Assembly: GCF_017874315.1 (NCBI RefSeq)
Contig: NZ_JAGGLG010000004.1
Coordinates: 1-64,000, forward strand
DNA length: 64,000 nt
Direction of reading: 5' to 3'
Source: Symbiobacterium terraclitae
GTDB taxonomy: Bacteria; Bacillota; Sulfobacillia; Symbiobacteriales; Symbiobacteriaceae
In this document: piece by piece, positions 8,828 to 17,142 of the stretch
Numbering within the stretch: the stretch's first letter is position 1
Layout of the letters: the number at the start of each line of letters is the position of its first letter
Translations under genes and position numbers: made by a program
The notes under the pieces: generated by a model
Databases searched by the model: none
What the model was told of the DNA's origin: nothing
What the model saw: the letters and a program-made list of their open reading frames with translations, nothing else

Positions 8828-9889
8828 GTGGAGCGCGACACCCGGTTGGACGGGCTGAGGCGGCAGTTCCTGCTGCTCACCCTCCCCATCGCCGCAGTGG
8901 CCGGGTTTTCGGAATGGCTGCTCCTCCGGCGGAACGGCGAACCCGCTCCCCCTCTGCTGCTGGTGGCCGCGATCGCGTCGCTGGCGCTGGCCCTGCTGCT
9001 CTGGCGGCGGCGGCGCAGCCTGCGCTTTGTCGAGGCCGCCGTGGCGACGGGCGTCGCTGCGGCGCTATTTGTATTGCTCTACAACGCCCTGTTCGCCCCG
9101 GAGGACGTGGCCGCCGGGCGTTTCGCCCGCCTCGCCCCATGGGGCTCGGTCTCCCTGGCCGCAGTCCTCCTCCCGCTGGGCAGCCACCGGGCCACCTGGG
9201 CGGCCAGCGGCATCTACACCGGCCTGCTGGTCATCGGCGCGGCCTACCTCGTGCGGACGGGGCAGAGCGGCGTCCGGCCCGCCCTGCTGGAGCCGCTGAT
9301 CCAGTTCTACCTCTCCAACGCGGTACTCCTCTGCCTGCTCTACTCCTGGGCGGAGATGCGCAAGCAGTACGACCGCACGCGCCACCTCGCCCGGTCCATG
9401 GCCGACCTGGCCCACACCGACCCGCTCCTGGGCATCCCCAACCGGCGGCAGATGCAGGCCTACATCCAGCGGGAGATCCGGGAGGCCGAGGAGGGCATGG
9501 AGCCGGCCACCATGATCATGTTCGACGTGGACCGGTTCAAGCAGGTCAACGACACGTACGGCCACGAGACGGGCGACCTGGTGCTGCGCGCGGTCACCGC
9601 CGCGGTGCGCCAGACCCTGCGGTCGACCGACCGGGTGGGCCGCTGGGGCGGCGACGAGTTCATCGTGCTGGTACACGTGAGCGAGCTCTCCCAGGCCTAC
9701 CAGTTGGCGCAGCGGCTCGGCGACGCGGTGCACCAGAAGCTGAGCGACCGCTTCCTGCAGGTGACCATCAGCCTGGGCGTGGCCCCGTACCACCCGGGCG
9801 ACACCGTGGCGTCCTGGGTCCGCCGGGCGGACCAGGCGCTGCTGGGCGCCAAGGAGTCCGGGCGCAACCGGGTCGTGGTGGGCTCCTGA
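8828..9889 (+). CDS. Membrane-anchored diguanylate cyclase (GGDEF)
   Basis: This 353-residue protein has five or six N-terminal transmembrane helices (residues ~10-185) and then a GGDEF domain (~200-353). The active-site motif is intact (RWGGDEFIVL, GGDEF at about 274-278), as are the metal and substrate motifs IMFDVDRFKQVNDTYGHETGD. It should make cyclic di-GMP from two GTP. I see no RxxD inhibitory site immediately before the motif (the sequence is LRSTDRVGRWGGDEF). The GTG at 8828 is preferred because GAGGGGGG precedes it; a GTG at 8777 is possible. A terminator follows the gene. Confidence 0.9.
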   Translation: MERDTRLDGLRRQFLLLTLPIAAVAGFSEWLLLRRNGEPAPPLLLVAAIASLALALLLWRRRRSLRFVEAAVATGVAAALFVLLYNALFAPEDVAAGRFARLAPWGSVSLAAVLLPLGSHRATWAASGIYTGLLVIGAAYLVRTGQSGVRPALLEPLIQFYLSNAVLLCLLYSWAEMRKQYDRTRHLARSMADLAHTDPLLGIPNRRQMQAYIQREIREAEEGMEPATMIMFDVDRFKQVNDTYGHETGDLVLRAVTAAVRQTLRSTDRVGRWGGDEFIVLVHVSELSQAYQLAQRLGDAVHQKLSDRFLQVTISLGVAPYHPGDTVASWVRRADQALLGAKESGRNRVVVGS

Positions 9890-9919
9890 GGCGGTCCTGC
9901 GGCAGACAGGCGAAAGAAG

Positions 9920-9966
9920 AAAGCCATCGCGGCGGCGGAGCGCTGCTCCCCACGCCCGATGGCTTT
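9920..9966. terminator. Bidirectional terminator between the GGDEF gene and deoC
   Basis: AAAGCCATCG (9920-9929) pairs with CGATGGCTTT (9957-9966). T-runs are available on the plus strand and A-rich sequence precedes it (T-rich on minus). It serves the converging GGDEF gene and deoC. Confidence 0.8.
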
Positions 9967-9980
9967 TCCGCGTTGGAAGG

Positions 9981-10658
9981 CTACTCCGCGAGCCCGGCCA
10001 GGATGGCGACCCCGGCGCTGGCACCGATTCGGTTGGCCCCCGCCTCCACCATGGCCAGCGCCGTGGCCAGGTCGCGCACGCCGCCCGAGGCCTTCACGCC
10101 CATCGCCGGGCCGACGGTTCGCCGCATCAGGGCGACGTCCGCCACCGTGGCGCCGCCGTGGCCGAAGCCGGTCGACGTCTTGACGAAGTCTGCCCCCGCC
10201 TCCTGCGCCAGGCGGCAGGCCGTCACCTTCTCCTCGTCGGTCAGCAGCCCGGTCTCGATGATCACCTTTACGCGCGCCTCTCCGGAGACGGCCTCCACCA
10301 CCGCGCGGATGTCGCTGAGCACCACGTCGTGCTGGCCGGACTTCAGCGCGCCGATGTTGATCACCATGTCGACCTCGCGGGCGCCGCGGGCCACGGCGTC
10401 CTCTGCCTCCACAGCCTTGATCTCGCTGCGGTTGGCCCCCAGCGGAAAGCCGATGACGGTGCAGACCAGCACGTCGGTACCGCTGAGCAGGTCCCGGCAG
10501 AGCGGGACCCAGTGCGGGTTGACGCAGACGGACATGAAGCCGTGCTCCCGGGCCTCGGCGCAGAGCGTGCGAATCTGCGCCTCAGTGGCGTCGGGTCTCA
10601 GCATCGTGTGATCGATCAGCTTGGCCAGTTGCGCGCGCGTCATGCGCGTGACGTCCAT
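9981..10658 (-). CDS. deoC: Deoxyribose-phosphate aldolase
   Basis: This 225-residue class I aldolase cleaves 2-deoxyribose 5-phosphate to glyceraldehyde 3-phosphate and acetaldehyde in deoxynucleoside catabolism. The TIM barrel carries the expected catalytic residues: D97 in [11 protein letters not shown], Schiff-base K160 in FVKTSTGF, and K189 in GVKASGG. Length and start ([15 protein letters not shown]) are typical. It stands alone here, with no deoxynucleoside kinase or pyrimidine phosphorylase beside it. The ATG at 10658 is preceded by GAGG. A minus-strand TATAAT (10832-10837) lies far upstream. Confidence 0.96.
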   Translation of the reverse strand: MDVTRMTRAQLAKLIDHTMLRPDATEAQIRTLCAEAREHGFMSVCVNPHWVPLCRDLLSGTDVLVCTVIGFPLGANRSEIKAVEAEDAVARGAREVDMVINIGALKSGQHDVVLSDIRAVVEAVSGEARVKVIIETGLLTDEEKVTACRLAQEAGADFVKTSTGFGHGGATVADVALMRRTVGPAMGVKASGGVRDLATALAMVEAGANRIGASAGVAILAGLAE

Positions 10659-10892
10659 GACAACAACCTCCTCGTGGCGGGGCCGCAGAGCTCGTCGGTA
10701 GTCTTCCCGCGCTCATGGCGGGGTGGCTCCGGGTGTAGCATTCGGTGACGACTGGATGTTCACCTGCCAGTGCGCTGGAAGCGGCGTCGCCCTCTGCCCG
10801 GCCTGGCAACCGGCTGGCGCTGCTGCCACAGATTATACATGGACGTATACACTTATAGACGTTAAGCTTAGACACGCATCGCGATTGCCACA
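10659..10892. other. Intergenic region with an AT-rich promoter island
   Basis: A 50-bp AT-rich island (10830-10880) stands out from its very GC-rich surroundings. It contains TATAAT on the minus strand (10832-10837) and the inverted pair TATAC / GTATA (10835-10850). It probably holds divergent promoters for deoC and the riboswitch-controlled CAP gene. No clear -35 boxes are visible and no gene is seen here. Confidence 0.45.
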
Positions 10893-11021
10893 CGCGCTGA
10901 ATTCCGCAGTGCGGAAGCGGGGGACCCAATTTTCCTTGGGGCTAAGCGCAGCCAGTCAACGGCTGCCCGGGCGACACTCCTGCCGTCCGCGTCCGTCAGC
11001 TAACCCCGCAAGCGTAGCAGG
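10893..11021 (+). promoter_or_regulatory. Cyclic di-AMP riboswitch (ydaO/yuaA type)
   Basis: The region contains the two conserved blocks of this class in order: GCGGGGGACCCAA ... TTGGGGCTAAG (10917-10945), then CGTCAGCTAACCCCGCAAGCGT (10993-11015). It lies directly upstream of a secreted CAP-domain gene, a frequent genetic context for this riboswitch, which usually turns expression off when c-di-AMP is high. A small hairpin GTGTCTG / CAGACAC (11039-11059) just before the ribosome site may belong to the expression platform. Confidence 0.88.
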
Positions 11022-11081
11022 GGGAGACATCCTCCTCCGTGTCTGTGGCAGTCAGACACACTCAGCAAGGAGGAGTTACGC

Positions 11082-11777
11082 ATGAAGTTCTTCAAGGGCC
11101 TTGCCATCGCGCTGGCCGTCGCCGCAGCCTCGCTCACGATGGCCGCGCCGGCCTCGGCCGCGACCACCTACACCTATACCTACACCATCAAGGTGCCCGC
11201 CCGCACCGACCTGGCCAGCGTGCTGAGCTGGTACTTCCCGAAGCTGAACGTGAAGTGGTACACGCCGAAGACCACCGCCCAGACGACCCAGGCGAAGCAG
11301 CCGCAGACGACGGTCAGCCAGCCCACGCAGCAGCAGCCCAAGCAGCAGATGCAGCAGCAGACCCAGCCGCAGACCACCGCTGCCGTGAGCGGCCTCACCG
11401 CCACCGAGCAGCAGATGCTGAACCTGGTCAACCAGGAGCGGGCCAAGGCCGGCCTGAAGCCGCTGCAGGCCGACCTGCAGCTGACCAAGCTGGCCCGGAT
11501 GAAGAGCCAGGACATGATCAACCGCAACTACTTCAGCCACAACTCGCCGACCTACGGCTCGCCGTTTGACATGATGAAGGCGTATGGCGTGACCTACCGG
11601 ACCGCTGGCGAGAACATCGCCGGCAACCAGTCGGTCCAGGCGGCGCACAACGCCCTGATGAACTCGCCGGGCCACCGGGCCAACATCCTGAACGCCCAGT
11701 ACACCCACATCGGCATCGGCATCGTCGAGGGCGGCCCGTACGGCATGATGTTCACGCAGATGTTCGTGGGCCGGTAA
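11082..11777 (+). CDS. Secreted CAP/SCP-domain protein (YkwD-like)
   Basis: This 231-residue protein has a signal peptide (MKFFKGLAIALAVAAASL, cleavage near APASA-A at 27), then a short tyrosine/threonine segment. A glutamine- and threonine-rich linker follows (~65-97), then a CAP domain (~103-231). Typical CAP motifs are visible: LNLVNQERAKAGLKPL, NYFSHNSPTYGSPFDMM, GENIAGN, NALMNSPGHRANIL. These proteins are exported in spore-formers; their molecular role is unsettled. The ATG has a perfect AAGGAGG site. Expression is probably governed by the upstream c-di-AMP riboswitch, linking it to wall or osmotic status. Confidence 0.9.
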   Translation: MKFFKGLAIALAVAAASLTMAAPASAATTYTYTYTIKVPARTDLASVLSWYFPKLNVKWYTPKTTAQTTQAKQPQTTVSQPTQQQPKQQMQQQTQPQTTAAVSGLTATEQQMLNLVNQERAKAGLKPLQADLQLTKLARMKSQDMINRNYFSHNSPTYGSPFDMMKAYGVTYRTAGENIAGNQSVQAAHNALMNSPGHRANILNAQYTHIGIGIVEGGPYGMMFTQMFVGR

Positions 11778-11787
11778 CACGAATGCC

Positions 11788-11818
11788 AAGGAGGCACTTC
11801 AACGCGAAGTGCCTCCTT
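11788..11818 (+). terminator. Terminator of the CAP-domain gene
   Basis: A 13-bp perfect stem (AAGGAGGCACTTC / GAAGTGCCTCCTT) with a 5-nt loop, then CTTGCT, lies 10 bp after the stop. Confidence 0.8.
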
Positions 11819-11891
11819 CTTGCTGTGGGCAGGCAGGGCTTTTCGGCGCGCCCCATCTGCGTGCGGCGCCCCTCGCAAGGTGGGGCGACGC

Positions 11892-12023
11892 CTATTTCAA
11901 GAGACAGAGGCAAGCGCTCGCTGTATGGGTGATCCCGAACATGAGGCCCGGGACGACCGAGACATCGTTCCCCAGCCAGAGTCCCACGGTGACGAAGAAC
12001 ACAGAGGGCAACACGGCCATCAT
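11892..12023 (-). CDS. Possible small hydrophobic peptide downstream of lplA
   Basis: A 43-codon frame begins MMAVLPSVFFVTVGLWLG, has one or two hydrophobic stretches and ends LCLLK. It is in the same frame as lplA, beyond the lplA stop, and has only a weak GAGG upstream. It could be a real small membrane peptide or the relic of a longer C-terminal extension. Otherwise the stretch 11819-12083 holds nothing recognisable. Confidence 0.25.
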   Translation of the reverse strand: MMAVLPSVFFVTVGLWLGNDVSVVPGLMFGITHTASACLCLLK

Positions 12024-12083
12024 GCCGCCGGCCTCGGCCCAGGGCACGGCGCTGGTCCCGTCGCAGTCGTTGATGCCCTTGCG

Positions 12084-13067
12084 TCAGCCCTTGAGCAGCC
12101 CGGCCAGGTCCCGGGCGGTGAGCCCCTGGATGTACCAGCCGACGTTCAGCCGTTCGAGAGCTTCCTCCAGGTTGTCGTCCAGCGGCAGGCCCACCAGGGC
12201 GGCCTCCAGCTCGGACAGCTCCCCGCTGCCGAAGAAGTCGCCGTAGATCTTCACGGCCTTGATCCGCCCCGCCTCCGCCTGGAGGTGGACGGTAACCGTC
12301 CCGGCGTCGAACCGCTGCTCCCGCCGCATGTCGTAGGCGGGCGAGGCGCCGTAGTTCCACTCCCAGGTGGCGTACTTCGCATCCCGGAGGCGCCGCACCT
12401 CCGCCAGCTGCTCCGGCGTCAGTTCCATCGGCTCCAGCCCCTCGGCCTGCAGGATGTACCCCTTGAGCAGGCGCTTGAACTCCTCCATGGTGACGGGCCG
12501 GGGAGCGTGGGCGTTGATGGTGGTGACGCGGCTGCGCACGGACTTCACGCCCTTGGACTGGAACTTGGCCTCCTTCACCCTGAGGGCGTTCGACACCACC
12601 TCGATGTTGGAGTCCAGCATGATGCAGCCGTGGTGCAGGATGCGCCCGTGCCGCACGTACTGGGCGTTGCCGGAGAACTTCTTCCCGTCGATGGTGAGGT
12701 CGTTTCGACCGGTGAACTCGGCCTTCACGCCGATCTGCTCCAGCGTCTTGATCACCGGCACGGTGAAGACGGCGAAATTGAAGTCCGGCGCGGCGTCCTT
12801 ATCCACGATGAAGGTGTAGTTCAGGTTCCCGGAGTCGTGGTAGACGGCCCCGCCGCCCGACAGCCGCCGGACGACGCGGATGCCGTGCTCCTCCACGTAC
12901 TGCTGGTTGATCTCCTCGTAGGTGTTCTGGTGCCGGCCCACCACGATGGTGTTCTCGTTCTGCCAGAGGATGAAGTACGACCGGGAACGGTCCAGTTTCT
13001 CAAACACGTACTCCTCGAAGGCCAGGTTGAAGTAGGGGTCGGTGCTGCCCGTCTCCAGGTAGATCAT
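12084..13067 (-). CDS. lplA: Lipoate-protein ligase A
   Basis: This 327-residue enzyme activates lipoate with ATP and attaches it to lipoyl domains of 2-oxoacid dehydrogenases or GcvH. The catalytic fold is clear: RRLSGGGAVYHDSGNLNYTF is the lipoate-binding signature, and NDLTIDGKKFSGNAQ carries the invariant lysine. A C-terminal accessory domain (after residue ~245) is present, as in the single-chain bacterial form. The ATG at 13067 has GAGAGGAG upstream. It runs on the same strand as the respiratory-like cluster ~100 bp upstream, with no obvious terminator between them. Confidence 0.95.
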   Translation of the reverse strand: MIYLETGSTDPYFNLAFEEYVFEKLDRSRSYFILWQNENTIVVGRHQNTYEEINQQYVEEHGIRVVRRLSGGGAVYHDSGNLNYTFIVDKDAAPDFNFAVFTVPVIKTLEQIGVKAEFTGRNDLTIDGKKFSGNAQYVRHGRILHHGCIMLDSNIEVVSNALRVKEAKFQSKGVKSVRSRVTTINAHAPRPVTMEEFKRLLKGYILQAEGLEPMELTPEQLAEVRRLRDAKYATWEWNYGASPAYDMRREQRFDAGTVTVHLQAEAGRIKAVKIYGDFFGSGELSELEAALVGLPLDDNLEEALERLNVGWYIQGLTARDLAGLLKG

Positions 13068-13173
13068 GCCGCTGAGCTCCTCTCACGTCAGTGACGCCGA
13101 TTTCAGCCCATCCTTTCAGACGCCCAGGCCGCCGCGGGCGATGCTGCCCGCCGAGGGCCTGCCCAAAGCGAGC

Positions 13174-14019
13174 CTACAGCAGCATCAGGGCCATGGCCGA
13201 CACCATGTAGACCGAGGCGAACTTGAACAGCCGCAGGTTCACCTGCACCGACGGCCGGATCAGGGCGTTGGCGCCCAGCCCCACCAGGACCATCGCCAGC
13301 GCCGAGGCCACAGCCACGGCCCCGAGGTGCTCGGCCAGCTGCCAGGTGACGCCCGTCATGACGGCGGCAGCCAGCACGGTGGAGAGGCTGATGGCCACCT
13401 GCGTCGTCCTGAGGCCGTAGACGTTGGGGAAGACCGGCACGCCCGCCGCGGCGTAGTCCGCGGCGTACTTGATGCTGAAGGTCATGATGTGCGTGGGGAT
13501 CCAGAGCAGCACCGCCAGGGCCAGCAGCAGGCCGATGACCTCCACCTGCCCGGTGGCCAGCGCGCGGCCCGCCAGGACGGGCATGCCGCCGGAGAGCCCG
13601 CCCCAGATCACCGACCAGGGCGTGCGCCGCTTCAGCCAGACGGTGTAGACTACGAGGTCCAGCAGCCACCCGGCCAGCACCACGAGGCCGTAGCGCAGGT
13701 CCAGCGCGAGGGCCCAGCCGAGGCCGGCGGCGCTCATGGCGCCGCCCAGCAGCACGGCCTCCCAGGGGCGCAGCCGTCCGGCGGCCAGCGGGCGGTGGCG
13801 GGTGCGGGGCATCACGGCGTCGATATCCCGGTCGTAGACCATGTTGAGCACGGTGGTGCCGGAAATCGCGAGGAAGAGGCTGCCCAGCAGCCCGCCGTAC
13901 AGGGCAGGGCCCCCGCCCCCCTTCAGGCCGCTGGCGTAGCCCACCAGGCCGGTGAAGAGCAGGAGGAACGTCTGCTTGCACTTGATCAGCGACCAGAGAT
14001 CACGCACCTTCTGGAGCAT
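13174..14019 (-). CDS. ctaB: Protoheme IX farnesyltransferase (heme O synthase)
   Basis: This 281-residue UbiA-family prenyltransferase has about eight or nine helices. The first aspartate motif is NMVYDRDIDAVMPRTRHRPL, exactly the heme O synthase form. The second is around YAADYAAAGVPVFPNVYG. It transfers farnesyl to heme B to make heme O, the precursor of heme A in heme-copper oxidases. It is the last gene of a compact operon behind an oxidase-like subunit and an FGE-like lipoprotein (6-bp gap). That context suggests it supplies heme to the neighbouring membrane protein. Confidence 0.92.
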   Translation of the reverse strand: MLQKVRDLWSLIKCKQTFLLLFTGLVGYASGLKGGGGPALYGGLLGSLFLAISGTTVLNMVYDRDIDAVMPRTRHRPLAAGRLRPWEAVLLGGAMSAAGLGWALALDLRYGLVVLAGWLLDLVVYTVWLKRRTPWSVIWGGLSGGMPVLAGRALATGQVEVIGLLLALAVLLWIPTHIMTFSIKYAADYAAAGVPVFPNVYGLRTTQVAISLSTVLAAAVMTGVTWQLAEHLGAVAVASALAMVLVGLGANALIRPSVQVNLRLFKFASVYMVSAMALMLL

Positions 14020-14025
14020 GCCGCC

Positions 14026-14940
14026 TCAACTCCCTTCCGGAGAGCGCACGCAGCGGAAGCCTACGCTGGGGCTGACGTACTCCGGCTCCGCGCTGTTGCG
14101 GCTCCAGACGCGCAGGTCGTAGCCGTAGCTCGCCTTACTGCCGCCGCGCAGGAAGCGGTAGTGCGTCATGGGGTAGACGTCCGCCGTCCACTGGGCCACG
14201 TTGCCGGCCATGTCGTAGAGGCCGTACGGGCTGGCGGAGTCCTCCGTCTGGAACTCCCCGTAGCGCCGGCCGTTGTAGAACCCGACCGGCGTGGTGTCGC
14301 TGTACCCCTCGCGGGTCTCGAACGGGTCGCGGCTGTGGTCGTAGTTGGCCCGCTCCGGGGCGATGCCGTCGCCCCAGGGGTAGGGCCGGCCGTCCGTGCC
14401 GCGGGCGGCCTTCTCCCACTCCGCCTCGGTGGGCAGCCGGCCGCCGGCGGCCTCGCAGTAGGCCCTCGCGCCGAACCAGCTGACCATCGTCGCGGGGTGG
14501 TTCTCATACCCGGCCTTCACGACCAGGGTGCCGCCCTCCAGCCTGATGCGGCTGGCCGGGTCGTCCAGGACGATGTGAAGGTAGTCGCCCGCCGGGTACT
14601 CCTTCTCGTGCTTGGCACCCGAGAAGGCATCTCCGGGGTAGGGTCCCATCACGGCGCCGCCCTCCAGCCGGACCGTGCCGGCCTTCAGCGCCTCCTCCAG
14701 GTAGCGGGCGTACTGGGCGTTGGTCACGGGGGTCACCATGATCTCGTACTCGGCGACGTCGACCCCGGCCTCGTCCCGCCCCATCCCGAAGGGACCGGCG
14801 GGAATGCGAACCCAGGCCTCGGGGTCAGCGCCGGCGTCGACGTAGAGGGCGAGCCCGGGCGGTGCGGAGGGCTCGCTGTCGCAGGCCGCCAGCAGCGCCG
14901 CCGCCAGCAGCAGGGCCACCCATCCGGCTTGCCGTCTCAT
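14026..14940 (-). CDS. FGE/SUMF1-domain lipoprotein lacking the catalytic cysteines
   Basis: This 304-residue protein has a lipoprotein signal (LLLAAALLAAC, lipid-modified Cys at 20) and a formylglycine-generating-enzyme fold (~40-300). FGE-family motifs are present: VTPVTNAQYARYL, GGRLPTEAEWEKAARG, YPWGD, YGLYDMAGNVAQWTAD, RFLRGGS and SVGFRCV. The active-site cysteines of true FGE are absent between RGGS and GFRC, so a different role is likely. SUMF1-like proteins are known beside nitrite reductase genes (NirV). Its ATG overlaps the upstream gene by 4 bp (ATGA), so it is coupled to the oxidase-like subunit. Confidence 0.85.
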   Translation of the reverse strand: MRRQAGWVALLLAAALLAACDSEPSAPPGLALYVDAGADPEAWVRIPAGPFGMGRDEAGVDVAEYEIMVTPVTNAQYARYLEEALKAGTVRLEGGAVMGPYPGDAFSGAKHEKEYPAGDYLHIVLDDPASRIRLEGGTLVVKAGYENHPATMVSWFGARAYCEAAGGRLPTEAEWEKAARGTDGRPYPWGDGIAPERANYDHSRDPFETREGYSDTTPVGFYNGRRYGEFQTEDSASPYGLYDMAGNVAQWTADVYPMTHYRFLRGGSKASYGYDLRVWSRNSAEPEYVSPSVGFRCVRSPEGS

Positions 14941-16397
14941 CGCTGCACCACCTCCTCATCGGCCTCAGCCGCCCAGCGTCCGTTCCGGCGGAACAGGTCC
15001 GCCAGGCGCCAGATCAGGAAGAGCGCCAGCGCAACCAGCACGGCCCCGAGGCCGAAGTCGATGGCCAGCATGAGCCAGTTCACCATCACCTGCTGCCCGT
15101 ACTCGGTGACGAACAGCCGCTTGATCGCGAAGAGGGTGGCACCGGCAAAGGCCACGTCGGAGGCCAGGATCAGCACCCAGCCGAACCACCGGCGGGCCCG
15201 GCCCTGCAGCCCCATCATGTCGGCGAAGTAGCAGAGCAGGATCGTGGCCGTGAGGGCCGACAGGGAGTGCCAGTGGCCGGTGAGGGCGATCCGCTCCTCC
15301 CGGTGCGGCCACACCCGGAAGATCTCGTCGAGCTTGACGGCCATGAAGATGCCCACGCCGCTGACGACGAAGTTCATGTAGACCATCTGCCAGAGGGAGC
15401 CGAACCGGAGCGGGTCGCGGAGCAGGGCTGCCAGCTTCTGACCGAAGGTGGGCCGCCTCGACCCGGCCGTGCCCTCCCGGATCAGGCGGCCCCAGCCGTA
15501 GATCACCAGGAAGAGCGCCGCGAGCATTACGAAGACCGAGCCGACGTAGATGATCGTGTGCGCGTGCGGCGTGGCCACCACCGACCAGGCGCCCAGGGTG
15601 ATCACCGCAGTGCCGAGGATCATCAGCGGCATGGCGATCTTGTGCAGGATGCCCCTGAAGTCGAACCACCGGCCGATGAGCAGCGCCGTGGCGATGCAGA
15701 TCAGGGTGAGCATGATGTGCAGGTGGCCGATGACCGCCTTCTGCAGCAGGTCCTTGACCGGCTCCCGCACCAGGTCCTCGGCCAGGAACGACTGGAAGCC
15801 GTTGCCGAAGAAGGCCCCGGAGATGCCGCCCAGCGCCGCCGACCCCAGGGTGGAGACCGTCATCACGAAGAAGGCGACCCGCTCCAGGTCCACGCCGCCC
15901 GGGGTGCGGGCGTAGGCCGGGTCCGGCTGCCGCCAGGACCGGCCCCAGGGCCACAGCGCCACCGCCAGCATGCACCCCGCCCAGAAGATCAGCCCCTGCC
16001 CCACCAGGAACAGGCCGTGGAACACCCAGTTCTGCCCGAAGTAGCCGAAGATGAGCCCGGAGAACATGGCGAGCATGTAGCCCGCCGTGATCGTGGCGTT
16101 GATGTTCGCCCGCTGCTGCACCCGCATGGGAATGGCGTGCGTCATCAGGTAGACCAGCACGGCCACCACGGCGAAGGCGATGGCGTGGTAGAGGCTGATG
16201 ATCCGCCCCTCCCGCTCCGCCTCCACAAGCTTCATCCCCAGCGTGCGCACCACGAAGTCCTTCACGCCCCATTCGACCATCGGACCGGACAGGCTGCTCC
16301 AGATGGCCGTGACCAGGGCGACCAGGCCGATGGCCAGAAGCACCAGCCCCCGCGTGGAGGTGAACAGGTAGCGGAACCGGTCCGCGATCGACCGCAT
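14937..16397 (-). CDS. Divergent heme-copper-oxidase-like membrane subunit (possible NO reductase relative)
   Basis: This 486-residue protein has about twelve transmembrane helices. Histidines sit where heme-copper oxidase subunit I has them: H71 in helix II, a GHLH pair (H225/H227), a PHAH pair (H278/H280, ~51 residues later), and GHWH (H375/H377). The last resembles the H-aromatic-H motif that ligates both hemes in helix X of oxidases. Spacing is close to NorB. The canonical HPEVY and adjacent HH copper ligands are absent, so metal chemistry may differ. It is coupled to an FGE-like lipoprotein, heme O synthase and a Crp/Fnr regulator. I infer a respiratory or nitrogen-oxide role; no family was confirmed. 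Confidence 0.6.
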   Translation of the reverse strand: MRSIADRFRYLFTSTRGLVLLAIGLVALVTAIWSSLSGPMVEWGVKDFVVRTLGMKLVEAEREGRIISLYHAIAFAVVAVLVYLMTHAIPMRVQQRANINATITAGYMLAMFSGLIFGYFGQNWVFHGLFLVGQGLIFWAGCMLAVALWPWGRSWRQPDPAYARTPGGVDLERVAFFVMTVSTLGSAALGGISGAFFGNGFQSFLAEDLVREPVKDLLQKAVIGHLHIMLTLICIATALLIGRWFDFRGILHKIAMPLMILGTAVITLGAWSVVATPHAHTIIYVGSVFVMLAALFLVIYGWGRLIREGTAGSRRPTFGQKLAALLRDPLRFGSLWQMVYMNFVVSGVGIFMAVKLDEIFRVWPHREERIALTGHWHSLSALTATILLCYFADMMGLQGRARRWFGWVLILASDVAFAGATLFAIKRLFVTEYGQQVMVNWLMLAIDFGLGAVLVALALFLIWRLADLFRRNGRWAAEADEEVVQR

Positions 16398-16401
16398 GGC
16401 C

Positions 16402-17034
16402 TCAGCTCCTCCCGGAAGGCGTACCGCTGCCCAGGAAGCCGGCGGCGAAACTGGCCGTCATCGCCAGCAGCAGCGGCGCCAGGATGAGGAAGATGGTGTC
16501 GGCGGACAGGATCGGCTTGCCGGCCTTCAGGAAGGCGAGGGCGATGCCGCCGACGCCGATCAGGGCCCCGCCGACGCCGACCCAGGCGAACCGGCCGGGG
16601 GCCCGGCGCTGCGCGGCGAGCCAGAGGGGCAGACCGAAGATGATGAGTCCGGCCACGCCGTGGACGACGATCAGGGTGGCGATGGCCAGCGGACGGGGGC
16701 CGGCAAAGCGGGTGACGGCCAGGGCCAGCAAGCCGACCACGGCGAAGAGGTCGTAGGTGCGGGCCTGGACGGGGGCGTACTCGGCGACCAGTCCCGCCGA
16801 CAGGGTGACGGGGATCAGGCTCGCCACCACCACGACCAGGGGATGCGACAGGACCCCGTAACCGAGGGCGATGAGCAGAAGGCCCGAGACGAGGAGCACG
16901 GCGAAGGACGTGATGTAGGAGAGAGCGGATCGGGACGGACGAGTGCCTGAACGCAGGTCCTGCGTGAACCGCCAGATCATGTAGAGGGCGGTGAGGCCGG
17001 TCACGAGCAGCGTGGCCTTGTCAAACCAGGTCAT
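16402..17034 (-). CDS. Six-helix membrane protein of unknown function
   Basis: This 210-residue protein has six or seven hydrophobic helices and ends shortly after the last one. Two histidines lie at helix edges (VLSHPLVV and IVVHGVAG) and could be heme ligands, though this is speculation. It is the first gene of the operon running through the oxidase-like subunit (4-bp gap), the lipoprotein and ctaB. AGGAGGG precedes the ATG. I do not recognise the family. Context suggests an accessory subunit or assembly factor. Confidence 0.65.
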   Translation of the reverse strand: MTWFDKATLLVTGLTALYMIWRFTQDLRSGTRPSRSALSYITSFAVLLVSGLLLIALGYGVLSHPLVVVVASLIPVTLSAGLVAEYAPVQARTYDLFAVVGLLALAVTRFAGPRPLAIATLIVVHGVAGLIIFGLPLWLAAQRRAPGRFAWVGVGGALIGVGGIALAFLKAGKPILSADTIFLILAPLLLAMTASFAAGFLGSGTPSGRS

Positions 17035-17072
17035 CGCGATCCCTCCTGCTGAAGAACTGGTCGGCAGACAGC

Positions 17073-17109
17073 AGAGCCGGCTGCCACCTCCAGTGTGGCA
17101 GCCGGCTCT
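17073..17109 (-). terminator. Strong hairpin between the Crp/Fnr gene and the oxidase-like operon
   Basis: A perfect 15-bp stem (AGAGCCGGCTGCCAC / GTGGCAGCCGGCTCT) with a 7-nt loop. No T-run follows on the minus strand, so it may be a terminator or an attenuator within the operon leader. The only FNR-like half-site nearby is TTGAT at 17120-17124. Confidence 0.55.
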
Positions 17110-17142
17110 CGGCAGATTGTTGATCGAAGTCAGTTCGGGTAA

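Noticed and set aside
8914-10611. A 565-codon plus-strand frame across the GGDEF gene and deoC
   Set aside because: It covers two recognised genes in the wrong frame and passes through a terminator.
11752-13094. Long opposite-strand frames over lplA (such as 11820-13094 plus)
   Set aside because: Codon pattern and composition are those of an antisense shadow; LplA motifs are unmistakable on the minus strand.
14026-14940. Active formylglycine-generating enzyme
   Set aside because: The catalytic cysteines are missing and no sulfatase gene is near.
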